Below, one piece after another: positions 47,201 to 58,900 of a DNA stretch of 64,000 nt (positions are counted from its first letter, which is position 1; every line of letters begins with the position of its first letter). Both the position numbers and the translations under genes were made by a program. This stretch comes from Pieris napi (lineage: Eukaryota; Arthropoda; Insecta; Lepidoptera; Pieridae), in NCBI RefSeq assembly GCF_905475465.1, contig NC_062235.1:10922001-10986000 (forward strand), given 5' to 3'. Below the pieces are notes generated by a model that did no database searches, was not told the origin of the DNA, and saw only the letters and a program-made list of their open reading frames with translations.

Positions 47201-49049
47201 TCTTGCAACTGACCTCTTTCTTTGTACACATTTCCCAGATTGCTGTAATAATAAATTATTTACCTCCTTTGCTCTAAACATACAGTACAATGTAAATATT
47301 TTGGATTTTTTTTATAACATTGTTCCCTACAATGTATAGTATATAATAGAAATCATAAGACTATCAAATTATAACCATATTATTACACACATAGAAAATT
47401 CTTAGTTTATATATATATATTACAAATGCAAATTTGTACAGTGCAATTGATATATTATTTGCTATACATAATTGAAAAAAATCCCGAAAAATTAATTATC
47501 AATTAATTAGTTATCAGAATAAATGTTTTAATTAGAAAAGAAAAATTACGGGACTCACAAGACTCATGTTTACTCAATTACACATGATTTGTCAAATTAG
47601 CAACTAATACAAAATTAAATTAACTACCATATTTATGGGTGGGATGACTTAACAAAGAGATTGTTTATTTAAACAAGATTATAATAAAAACACTTCCTAC
47701 AATAAATCTAGTATTAATAAACATAACTTCATGATATTCAGATCTTTTGTCTAAAATAAGTATGTATTATAGTAATTTGGGTATGGCATGGCACATCTTT
47801 GTCAAGAATTTTTAATAATATAATGTGTATGTGTGTATTTGGAAGATATGTAGTAGTCCTCTTTTCTATTTTAACCAGTGAAAAGGGTAATACAAGTGGC
47901 TTTGGCAAACTAAAGTTTTTAATTGAAATTAAATAACAAACTTAGTCATATTATATTTCAAAAATTTCAATTCTTTACTAGATTTTAAGTGTACTAAAAC
48001 TTTTAACTTCTACATTTATTAAATTCATATATTATGTAAGTCAAATCAAATGTGAATTAACTGTTTACCTGTATGCTTCTGCTAGTAATGGATTTTGTTT
48101 GATTGCCAGTGTGGAAAAGTGTGCAGACTTGTCCAACCTTCTGCATTGAAAGTGTATGGATGACAGAAGTAACAAGACCCCAGTATTGGTCGAGTCCTGC
48201 CTCCACATCTGCATACAATGCAATTCTGCACTGTCATAGTCACCAGCCTGGTATTCTCTATGTGCAAGCTCCAATAACCCTAATGTATAACAAATTTATT
48301 TGAATAAACCAAAATTAATATTGTCTTGCCTGTAACCCACTACTACCAAATCTCAATTATAAGCAAACATTTAACAAAAAAATATTTAACTAAAAATAAT
48401 AATATTCTATACATGTTAGGAGCTTAGATGGCAATTTTCCATGGTAATGGCCCAATTTGAGTAAGCTTCCCCTTATCTTTAAATTTCCTCTACTAAATAT
48501 AAAATAGTGAACTTTGCCACAAATCATATGCAAATAAGTGAACACCTATAAATTAAATTATCTTAGTCAATGTTCTATAATCCAACCCTAAATATCAATG
48601 CCCTTAAGTTTTGTGGCTAATTTTGAAAAAAATATTAGGTTACTTTTTATTCCATAGAACCCTGGTTTTTCTTAATAAATGTGTGTAATCTTGATGTACA
48701 TGTAACTAAGGTTTAACAAAATTCCAGTATTTAGTCACTCTTGATGGATCAGCTTTTTAGTCAGTGTATGCAAATTCAGCAATGAAGCGCTGTTACGAAC
48801 GACTGTCACGCAACACGCCATTAAAATGATGCCCAATAGTTATTAATAGCATGAAACTTTGTCCAAGCTTATTGAATAAGTATTAAATCAATAATGAAAT
48901 ATATATTGCTTACCAACTGTCGAAATTTGCTGAATATCCGACATTTTTAAGATTACGGCATTTGCGGGAACACCGACAATCTGTTGGGACTGCGTCGTGA
49001 CAGCTTGCGGCACAGCAACATTTGTTTGTGGCTGCATTTTAGTTATCAT
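32226..49049 (-). CDS. O-GlcNAc transferase (10 coding exons)
   Basis: The enzyme transfers N-acetylglucosamine from UDP-GlcNAc to serine/threonine of nuclear and cytosolic proteins. Exons: 48914-49049, 48069-48279, 47059-47242, 40777-40845, 39294-39490, 37573-39211, 35052-35343, 34140-34320, 33234-33338, 32226-32385. All junctions use GT/AG and keep phase, giving 1057 residues, the usual family length. After a short N-terminus (MQPQTNVAVPQAVTTQ) about thirteen 34-residue TPR repeats follow (LELAHREYQAGDYDSAELHC to LKPDFPDAYCNLAHCLQ). The catalytic half has GYVSSDFGNHPTSHLMQS (catalytic-region His), CNFNQLYKIDP (UDP-binding Lys) and LCNGHTTSMD, and ends DHVQAIDK. ATG at 49049 or 49037 could start it. 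Upstream it faces inturned head to head. Its introns hold several transposons, including a Helitron in intron 3. Confidence 0.96.
32461..32608. mobile_element. 148-bp mariner-like MITE in Ogt intron 9
   Basis: The ends gaaaaacacttttttaccgg and its inverse (ccggtaaaaaagtgtttttc) are flanked by TA on both sides. The core carries cgtttcgcgtgctttacagc, shared with the MITE at 56532-56678. The TA duplication suggests a Tc1/mariner origin. Confidence 0.75.
32875..33065 (+). repeat. LINE 3'-end repeat (family C), in Ogt intron 9
   Basis: The plus strand shows ggcgattaaaaagagtaggg, gagtttattgccagttctt, tgatttgagaactggcac, and a tail of ataagtgtacattgtgttacc and aatttgaattttga. It is a 5'-truncated LINE end. 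Confidence 0.65.
35556..35890 (+). mobile_element. non-autonomous Helitron (335 bp) in Ogt intron 6
   Basis: It starts TCTAATATATAAAATTCTCG after an A and ends with ggggtcagctag followed by T. A conserved internal block (gaaacggcttgaccgattct, catgaaattttgtgtgcata) is shared with the copy at 18004-18310. Confidence 0.8.
36780..36998 (+). pseudogene. DDE transposase fragment in Ogt intron 6
   Basis: An open stretch reads IVLRLLANGYEFKKNKNERS, then LLIERHDIAAWRHRFLRTI, then RAEGKPIIYLDETYVHKTYK, and ends after about 70 codons. The order (GYxFKK, ILxExxDI, WRxxYLRxI, RxExxPIxYLDETxV) is that of insect IS630/Tc1/mariner-superfamily transposases up to the first catalytic Asp in YLDE. The rest of the catalytic domain is absent, so this is a remnant on the strand opposite to Ogt. 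Confidence 0.65.
37265..37549. mobile_element. 285-bp MITE beside an Ogt splice donor
   Basis: The terminal inverted repeats are gggagcgttcaagtata and its counterpart atacttgaacgctccc. Inner motifs (acgttacg, ggggggg) also pair. The right end lies 23 bases from the last base of Ogt exon 6, just inside the intron. Confidence 0.75.
42120..42492 (+). pseudogene. LINE 3' end with polymerase tail, in Ogt intron 3
   Basis: The plus frame near 42150 reads FYNKLPSEIRELSL, with a stop before a NSFNVY-like stretch. Later AFYKF-like and DTxMILFLGID fragments resemble the end of non-LTR polymerase proteins (NxLPxxIrxl...FKxxLKxxLxxxAFYxxxEyL). It is followed by the family C untranslated block (gcgattaaaaagagtggtgg, gggaactggtagtaaattt) and a gagtttgagtttga tail. 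It is truncated and dead. Confidence 0.6.
44995..45951 (-). CDS. Helitron PIF1-like helicase, C-terminal half
   Basis: The open frame (about 318 codons from ATG, slightly longer in the open frame upstream) encodes the second half of a PIF1-family 5'-3' DNA helicase of Helitron origin. Visible are LILSGDFRQTLPV (helicase motif III), LTKNMRV (IV), PGMPLHCLRLKIGTPIILLR then NLNSPKLCNGTRM (typical PIF1-like), and FSFTINKAQGQTLKYCG and YVACSRVG (motifs V and VI). The Walker A and B motifs and the Rep nuclease domain are absent, because the element's 5' part is deleted. It cannot move itself. The frame is free of stops, which suggests a fairly young insertion. Confidence 0.82.
   Translation of the reverse strand: MGGALLILSGDFRQTLPVIPKSTSADEINACLKKSHLWPQVQILQLTKNMRVELSRDETTGQFAKILLQIGEGTYPTDQTTGLIELNSDFCNIVTTEDELIDKIYPNIIQNYTNAEWLFQRAILATKNNIVDDINFNILKKIPGEEKIYKSIDTMVSIEESVNFPTEFLNSLQVPGMPLHCLRLKIGTPIILLRNLNSPKLCNGTRMIVKQLSNNIIEAELISGKTKGQTVFIPRIPLISSELPFQFKRLQFPIKLAFSFTINKAQGQTLKYCGINLKESCVFHGQLYVACSRVGNPKNLCIYTPDNKMKNVVYKQVL
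45978..46680. repeat. partial tandem duplications inside the Helitron
   Basis: The block ccttatatctttagaaacac plus gccctttagattaaaacggg occurs three times, at about 45980, 46383 and 46619. A second shared block, gaatgaagttcaaatattcg plus acagatggcgccact, occurs at about 46310 and 46549. The copies are close in sequence, so the duplications are recent relative to the element. Confidence 0.8.
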
Positions 49050-49995
49050 TATTTTAATTAACCACTAAATTGTTTATAAGAGTTTTTCACTTCACTTTAT
49101 CATGAACATGTGTAATATAATTATCACAGTTTCATTTTTATGGCAGTTATAATCCTTTTAAAACCGCAACAATGGTGTTTCATTATTGACAGCAATGAAA
49201 CTAAATGAAATCTTTATTCGGGTGACCATCATACATAAAAAAACTTAAGTGTAATGTAAATTTTAATAGGAACTATTATAAAATAATTGTAATAAATTTA
49301 ATTTGTCCCAGACAAAAAAAACATTATTTAATTTTAGTTATGAACGCAATTTAATGTAATTCTCGAATTCTCGAATTATGTGTCCGTAACATATAAAAAT
49401 ATGTGTTATATATAAGTTATAGATGTTATATTTTTACCCACAAATATTTTGTCTTATAATAGTTAAAATTGATTGTTATAAAGTAACATAATTATATGGA
49501 GATTAAAAATTAAAGAAAAACATTAATAATATATATATCACCCACAAACTTGGAAAATTATCTCATAACTGGTCATACTACGGGAAAATGATGTTATAGC
49601 GACGTTGCCGCTATGTGCAAGCACGAAAAAATTATTATTAATTCGCCTGACTTCGGAAGTTCGGAGTTCGGAAGTATTAGTTTGGCAACATCGCGATTTG
49701 TAAAAACTAAAAATGAAATAATCACCGTAACTAGATCATACTAGTTAACTAGTATCGTAAATCGTAATTCGAAAACTATGACTGAAAATGAAATTAACTG
49801 GATGAATCTTTTAACAAAAAGATGACCGAGGAATGATACTTAAATGAATCTTAGAATTTACCTGATTTTCTACAAAACTTTGCAGCTGCACTAAAGTATA
49901 CGAACAAACTAAGAAAACGGAATCATCGGGTTAATAATTAACTTGGGATGTAATACAATCCATTTATATTATTAAAATTTATACAAGCAAAAATT
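49050..49995. promoter_or_regulatory. head-to-head promoter region of Ogt and inturned
   Basis: 946 bases separate the Ogt start (minus) from the inturned start (plus). The stretch has no open frame of note and no transposon I can recognise. Both genes must initiate transcription here or nearby, so a shared or bidirectional promoter is likely by inference; I cannot place the start sites. Confidence 0.5.
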
Positions 49996-52900
49996 ATGAA
50001 CAATTATAAAAATAGGTTACCATATGAAAGTCCCTGTGACTCTGATAATGATTGGACTGAATCTTCTGAAGACTCTAAATGCAGTGATTCTGAAAGGTAT
50101 ATTGATTGTCCCTGTGACTCTGATAATGATATTTGTTTAATACATTAGGATAAATGACAAATCATTTTTAAATCACTAAATAGTTTTATTTATTAATTTA
50201 TTCATATTATCTATTACTTATGTAGTTCAATTTTTTCTGTACAGTTCGGTACCAGAATGGGATTCAGATGTGGCAGAAGATGGAGAATTAACTTACATCA
50301 AAATTAAACCAGGAGTTGAAGTATCAGATGACAATCATACCGCCTTACTTGATAATTGTGACACTTTCAAATTAAGAACTGACTTTAAAAGATCTTCAAC
50401 GAGAAGATCTACCAAAGGTAAACAAATTGATTATGCTTTTCTAGAAGTTTGGTATCAACATTTAGGTGATTTGTGATTTTACACTGGTAATGTATTAAAT
50501 TTATAGAAATAATAAAAGAGTCTTACTAATAGTGTGTATAATAATACACTTAAAGTTCTACATCTTTATAGAAATAGTGTAATCTAAATACATATAAAAT
50601 TTTTCAGGTAGAATTTTCAAAGCTTTAAAATCAAAAAAAGCAAGAAATAAAAGTATTAATGCTGCCAAAAAGAAAGACTCTGAAGAAAATAATAAAATAG
50701 TTGTAATACAAGTGAGTATATTTTTTAACTAATAGTTTTATTTTTCATTGAATAAACAATTATAATACATATATATATTTATTAACCTGTTTCAGGTCAG
50801 TAAAAGTATGATTTTTACAAGCGATAAAAACTGTCAGATTGAAAAATTATTTGGAATAAGTCTGGAGACACATAAAGATGGCAAAACATTAGTTGTCGCT
50901 GACTTTCTACCAGAGGCTAAGCCGATATATACACCAACAGTAAAACTAGGGTATTATCTAACAAAAATAAATGGAATTGATGTAAATACATATAACATTA
51001 ATAATCTTCTTCAGAGGGTCATTGAAGATGTTGAGAATCCACGACTAATGTTCCAAGTTGTCTCGGAAGGGCTTAATATTGATATTGAAAAGTTACTGAA
51101 AAGTGCACCAGAAAACTCTGTTACTCATATACTTAAAGAATCACTGTGTTCCATACTGTACATTTGTTGTAATGATGTGGAATTCCAGAATAATGATGAC
51201 AAAGGGGTGCTATATTGTTATCCGAGACCGCTTAATAACAATTTTCTTTACAACACAAGAGGTGCCTATATAACGCTAAACCATTTAGCCCCAAAATCAC
51301 TCGGAACAAGTGAACCACTGGTATCAACACTTTTACATAATTCTACGCTTGTTAATGTTGCATACAAGTCACACAATGGAGACTTAATGTTGATAGCAAT
51401 GCCAAACTCCGCAATAGATGTGTTTTGTGTTAAACGAATTATACAAGATATAGTAAGAACGCTGGAGTTTTTATATGGGTCTTTAAAAACATGTTTTACC
51501 AAACAAAAAAATGTGGACAAGTTGGATGGGTTATTTTGTCGTATTTTTGCGACTTTGTTGTTTGGTAATAAGAGAAATGCTAATTTTCAAGAAGTAATTG
51601 GTGCTCATGCTGTCTCCTTACCGTTGGAAGTGAAAATTCAGGTTGATGATGCTATTACTGAATTAGAGGCTGCTGATTATAGAGAATGGGTAGGAATTTT
51701 ATCTTGTTATTAGCTAACGACCTGCCCAGGCTTGGTTACCGTGACCTGTAAACCTTGTAAAAATTACATATTTAAATCATTCTAGATATTAGTGAAAACC
51801 GTAATAAATTAAGTGCAGTAGTTTCTTAATTTATCGCGAAAATACAGACAGATAGATACGGTTTAGACATATGCTGACGCTGAATTTTTATATTAGAATG
51901 AGGCAGCGTACATAAGAAAAGTTTCCGTTTGACCGTTTTTTCTCCGACTTTGCAAAAAAAAAAATTTCTGATTACAAGCCAATACACACTCAAAAATAAC
52001 CTGGCTTTATATTGGTAAAAGAATTTTCGCGATCGGTTCAATAAATTTAGAGATTTACTATAATATTAGTTTAGATAAAATAATAAATTAATACTAGAGA
52101 TACATTAAATAAAGGCAGTTGGTTCGATAATCATTTTGTTAAGTGGTTAAATATTAAAATCTGATAAATATTCAAAATTTATTTTATATATTAACTACTG
52201 TTAATGATTAAAAATGGTTGTCTGTAAAATCTGTTTACGGACTATAGTTTAACGTGACAACGTCATAACAAAACATTGATGAAATTATTGCATACTTCTA
52301 TCTTCTATCTATATATATAAAAAGAAAATGGTGTTCGTTTGAGGCTCTTTCACGCTTAAACCACTGATCGTATCGACATGAAACTACCACCATTCGATGC
52401 GAAATTTTTCCTAGATGGTTTATGGCTATTTATTATTCCAACGTTCCTTCATTTTTTTATTTCTGTTATACTTTTATGAAAAATTTTCCGCTAATAAAAA
52501 CAAAAGAGGCTTCCTAGAACCGCAAAACGTCAACATCTGTTAAAAACACGATTTTCGAAATATTTCAATTTTCTTAGCGGGAAGTTAAAAAGAAGAATAA
52601 TAAAAATATGAAAAAAAATAAAATAATGAACATAAAATTTATTTTAATTCGTCCAGCAAAGCGGGCGCGAAACGGCTAGTTTATGAATAAAATTGAATAT
52701 TTTTATTGAATTATCACTATTTTTATGGATACAAAGAAGTAGTGGATCTCGGCCATCGAGTGGAAGAGAGATAGATGCGGCGCAAGCGTACAATGAGCGT
52801 AACGGGACATTGTCGTGACTCGTGTCATGCTTTTTCGTGCATGCAGCTGATTTTGATCGATTTATCAGACGTTGTCACGTCAAAAATCAAGAGAAAAAAA

Positions 52901-55900
52901 CAGTAGAACTAAAGATTGAGTTCCAATTCCACTTCAATACGAAAAAAATTTTTGATCTTGTTTGACGGTATTTATATAACCTACTTGTTCTGAAGCAAAA
53001 ATGTGGGACTGGGAGATTCCATAAACAGGGATTACTTTTAAAACATAATATAATAACTAAAATCTTTATTTTTTTTCAGACAGATGACGTAGAAAACTTT
53101 CAAAGAATGTACACTGTCATTGGCGCTTGTCTTTTCTATTCTGGGCATTTACTATGTTCACATTTACAAGACAACGATTTAATAGAAATCACATCTTATC
53201 TAAAATTAAATGGCATTTTACAATTGAGTGTTCAGAAAGATATTGAAAAGCTTGTTCTATGGCGAGAGGTGTTCATTAATGAACATAGAAATCAAAATAA
53301 ATACTGTCACGAGTATAGGTATGTAATTCAACGATATTCTGGAAAAAAAATACTTTCTTAATATGAACTTAACATGAAGCATACAAATCCTTGAACCAAA
53401 TTGGCAAATCAAACAACAACAAAAAGCAACCATTTTCGCTACAACCCTTTAGGTCAGGGCCTCAGATTTTAGAATGTGTTTCGTGATTGTTTTTTTCTTA
53501 TACGTCGGTAGATTATCAGTCTATTGTGCCTGACACAAGCTAGTTGGTTTTCCGTCCTTACGAGCAAGTGTTATGCCTACATAGTCCATTGCCTTAGTAG
53601 CTAGCTGTTCTGGCAGCAAGACCAAGCTTTTACTTTAGATAATTCACCCAAATCGAATAAAAAATATAGTCTAAAATAATTACTTGGAATTTAATTTTAA
53701 AATAAAAAAGTAAACATATTTTCAGGATACCGGATGGCAGATGGTTTCTCCTAATTGTTGGGAAGGGGAACTTTATTCTGGCAACACTGATGGAGGCTGG
53801 CGGTTGCACTGAAGACGTGAGTCAGACAAGACATTTTCTAATCACTTGTAGTCGGAAAAACTTGAAAGACTATGTGTAAGAAAACAGTCCTATAGTAACT
53901 GCAAACGGTTATCTGATGTTAAGTGATACCGCCAATGGACACTCACATAGCTAGAAGGCAAGTGCGTTGCCGGCCTTTTAAGAATTGGTACGCTGTTCTT
54001 GACAACTTAAGTCAAATTGGTTCGGAATTACTTTAGGAGGCCTTCCCCCTTTACTGTAGGTAGTAATGCATTTTCAGGTAATAGGCGTAACCCCACCTTC
54101 CCCCTTTACTATAGGTAGTAATGCATTTTCAGGCAATAGGCGTAACCCCACCTTCCCCCTTTACTGTAGGTAGTAATGCATTTTCAGGCAATAGGCGTTA
54201 CCCCACCGTCCCCTTTCTACGTTGAAGAATGCGAGAGCTGTGTGGAACTATTATTTGACGTCGGACTTGATAGATATTTATCTGCCTGGTTTAAATCCAA
54301 CACTCAACCGCAGTTACAGTTATCGCCAGAAAAATTAACGAAACAGGGAAGAAAGAAGGATATTTGTAAGTTTTATAAAAAACTTATGTAAAGCGGGTTC
54401 TATTACGGTGTAAAAACAAAAATTGTTATATGGTTTTCCTGGATTTATTTTTCCTCAAAATGGACTCACCCTACTAAAACTAATTTATTTAATATGCACA
54501 TTTTTATTGATAAAATTCACACATTTTATATGAATTATATTTCAGCATTAAAATCGGATATCATCCGATCAGCGACATTAAAGCTTTCAAAATCACAACT
54601 CGATATAAAACGAAGGCACAATTCCTCAGAACAGATTAACACAGTCGACTTACAAAGTGCCCACAGTACAAGCCATCATAATCTGTATTCACAATGGTAT
54701 TCGAACAAATACCGGCATTCTAGTGTTGATGTCAGCTATTCCGAAGATTCTGGAAGTCTTAAGAGTACTAGGTGAGAATTATATAATTTTAAAATAGACT
54801 CTCTTATTTATAAACTCTCTTAACAATCTTATCTACTCTTCTCTTTTCATTACAGCTTGAACACAATTTGTCAGAAAGAGATGAAACAATGAATGTGGAC
54901 TGTCTGGTCTATAAAATTTTTTGTCTATTGAATGTGTTTTAAAACAGTGTGATCCTTCTTGTAAGGCTCGTTCGTCTCTTTCTGCTTAATTGCATTAACC
55001 CTGTATTAAAATGAGATAACCTGACTGAAGGTATATTGTTTGATTTTTCCGGGGATGTCCATTCCATTTTTAAATTTGTTACACTTTTGACATGACAATT
55101 ATTCTCGCGCATATGTATATTCTTGCGTCTATATTTTTAAATCAAATAAGTTTTCGTATCACCTCCAAACGTCCATCGTTGCAAACTGAGTGCTTTCTAA
55201 GGAGATTTGTGCCGCGCATTACCATGTGAACCAATATGACTCCTTCCTTACGGTCTTACAAGTAAAGACCGTATCGATTCCTAAAAGGCCGGCAACACAC
55301 TCGCGATCCATTAGGCAGTTACTCTGCTTTCTGCGATCGTGTCAATCGGTGACTTTGTCACGTAACATCAGGCTTCAACTTGTTTGCGATGACCAGGTTT
55401 GCAACAGTTATTTCTTTTTTACCGGGAATGGTATGGAAGAACTTTAAGTTATTTACATAATGAAATAATTTATAATATTCCAGCGAAATCAGCGACGATC
55501 GGATAATGGGGAGACGCGCTGATAGAGAACAAAAAAGTCGGAGAGAATCTTCAGGCTCCGATTCCGATTGGGACAAACAGGTAATAACTGATGCACACGA
55601 CTAGTTTTATTCGAATGTTAATCACGTGAGCAGTTTATTTAATAAGCAACTTCTTTTTCGTTCCGTGACATTTGCCCTAAATTATTCGTCTGACAGATTG
55701 ACAGGAAGCAGTTTACATTTGATTAATTCATGTGTCAATATTACGCATTTGTTTCTAAATAACTAAAACCTAATTCAATCAAACGTTCTTAATCAAACAG
55801 AGATATTTTTTGTTTTCATTACTTATTCTAGCTTTTGATGTGTTACTAGTTGTGTACTGTGTTCACGCGTTAATTCAGTGTTATATCTTTTCTGAGTAAA

Positions 55901-58900
55901 TGGTCTATTTAGTACGAAGAATAAAATTCAAATACCATACAGCGTATATACAAATTGAGGGAAACTCAATGTGCCGTTCACCGTATCGTAATTTTACTGG
56001 CTATTAAATATTAATGCGGCTTTGCATTGGTATTTTTATATGGGGATTATTTGTTTTCATCCGTTACAAACAAACAAATAAATCAATAAGGGGTCAGAGA
56101 CAAATGACAGATAACATGGCTTGCTCTAAACTTCACTTAGTTTTAAATGTCAGTTGACAATAGTATGGTAGTGTTACCAGTATGCAATACTATAAAAATA
56201 ATTTGTAACCAAAATTATACATCTCTATAAATGATTCAAAAGCCAAATAAATATCGTGTACAATATTAATTAGTCCTTATGAAGTTATCTTGAACGGGTT
56301 TTATGAATTGACTCTCGTTACCTTGGAAATACCAAATAACGTAACTATGATTAAAAATATCTTAATTATTGGTAATATTTCAGGACGGCAGCAGATCAAG
56401 CAACATTGACGTCTCGGATATAAGAAAGTCCTTGCTGAGCGAATTGGATAAAGTTACTATACATAGGTATATTTATTTTAACAAAATGTTTTATAGTATT
56501 GTCTTTGATTAACATAACCTTTACACATTTAAAGAAAAAACTTTTTAACCGGATTAAAGGTCACCGTGGCCACGCACGCTGTAAAGCACGCGAAACGTCG
56601 GATAAATTTAAAATTATGTTAAATAATTGTAAATTTATAATAATACATAACTTTAATCCGGTTAAAAAGTTTTTTCTTTAAAAATGTTTTATTTAAAATA
56701 ATTTATATTTTATCAGTTTAAAAAAATACAATTTTAATATAACTTTGGTGCGACATTTTTCAGAATTACAGCGGGCGAAGAAAATGTATTATTTCACTAT
56801 ATTAATATAGAATCTGAGCGCGGGATTCTGTTGGCTCCAGTCAGTTCTGTTGAAAGTGGCGCCCTCTATTCATATATTGTAAACACGTTTCGCACGGCCT
56901 GTAAGAGGATACACGAACTGTTACAGCATGGCATTAGGTAACTTTTTATTTTAAAACTTATTATTAGGTAAATACAGTCAACTGTCGATCAATCAATCAA
57001 GTCAATTTCTATTATTAAATTAAAATTTCAAATAACCAAGAGTTCAAGTAAATTATTCACAAGAAGTCCGTAATTTTTTGAGAGCGATTTCACTTGAGAA
57101 TCCACTGTGTGTGTGTCGAAACTCCAATGAGTTGTTGAAATAATTATAGATTTATCTAACCTTAATTTTTAAACAAAAAGTCTACAAAAATCTTAAAAGA
57201 CAAGTAAAGTAATGAATAATTAATCAATTACTAAAATAATTATAGAAACAACATTGAGTTTATTATTTCATAAAAGTCCTTCAATATAATTATTTTCAAA
57301 TCCCAAAATATTTTAACCAAAAACGCCTCTTGAAAAAATTCAAGAGATAAGCCAAAACTCGCGTCTTCCACAGACTCTTAAAATTACTATTAAATAAAAC
57401 GTCAGTTTTGATACATGACAGATAGCTAACAATCTAAAAGTAATATAATTATTTATTTACATGCATAACATGATTGTGGCAAAATTAAAACATGATAAAA
57501 TTGTAAAATTAGATGCTCTTTTTCTTCTTTTGAAGGAACTTAATTCGAATCGCTACTAAAATACTTCAATGGGCAGCCAGTTGGACCTAGTGGTAATCGG
57601 GATCGTTATTGGAATTATGTTACAAAGGGTTGGGTTGGGACGAGCTAGTATCACATTCGGGAGTCATAGGTCTCGCTATATCTCGAGTTTTACTGACAGC
57701 AGTACCTGCGCTGATCTAAGAAGAAAAGTTATGAAAGAAATTAAAGTGATTTTAAATTTCTATAATATAAGCAATCTTTCAAAAATTTACAGAGTCCCAT
57801 TTCTCAAAACTACTGACTCAATTATGATGAAACTTGGTCTGTTACCTAACTTAGAATACCTTTTTTAGTTATTTATTTTAGCTAAAAAATTATATGGACA
57901 AACATACTAAAAAAATAGCACACGTGAATTGAGGCTACAGGAAATGTGCGCTTATGCTGAAGTTTATTATAGATTACATTTTCAGCTTTAAAAAGAACCA
58001 CACACCTTCAGTGAACAAGATGTTGGTCGGGGTCAAAGAGCATGGCCTGTTATTCGATGTACCACACGAAGTGTTAAATGAATGTGGAGTTAAGAAATAC
58101 CAGGAACCTTACTCCTTTTGGGTAATTGGGTAAGTTAATTGACAAAATTAACATTTAGACTCTCAAACTCATAATAACTTTATTTATATAGGTTATAGGT
58201 AACCAAGTACACATTTGAACGTCAACAGAAAAGATGTTAAATTGATTCTAAATTTACATAAATTACTACCAGTTCGCAAGTCAAGAGCGTGGAGCGGGCA
58301 AGAAACTCTCCGCCACTCTTTTTAATTACCAAGTTTTGATTTTATTTTGCACTGGAGCAAAGATTAGGATCATTTAAATAATCGTCAAATTACAAGATTA
58401 TAGACTTGAACATAATAGTATTTAGACTGTTTTAATAATAAAGTACCTATTAGATAGTCTTAAGTCTTCTACTATAGATGAGTACTAGAAGATTTGCGGG
58501 CAACATTGATTTTGATTAAAAATGATTTAATTGAGTATTAGCGAGATGGGTAAGAAATATACATTTTTGATTTATAACAATTTAAGATACAAACATTCTG
58601 AAATATCTTCCGGTTTTGGAAAACAGTAATTTCAATGAACAAATTCAAAAGGAAATTTGAAAGTGGGATGTGTTTTAATTTCAAAATAGTGGCCTGCGTT
58701 AAGTTTACGTTTAATAAATTAAAACATAAAACACATCTTCTCACCATACCTCAATATTTACTTAATTTAACTGAATACTAATAATACATACCCTCACTTT
58801 CACACAAGACAGCCGAATTATGTATTACTTAGTTTAATGTATTTAATCATTTTCTTTCATATATGATTTCTTCCGTAAATGTTTTTGTACATATTATTTA

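Noticed and set aside
48103..48303. Plus-strand frame overlapping Ogt exon 2
   Set aside because: Antisense shadow of a conserved TPR-coding exon.
54078..54187. Exon 7 of inturned starting at the first or second acceptor
   Set aside because: Both starts meet stop codons before reaching the conserved FYVEECES sequence; only 54188 keeps the frame.
57569..57868. 99-codon plus frame in inturned intron 11
   Set aside because: It begins in a fragment of family B repeat and does not fit inturned splicing; no domain recognised.
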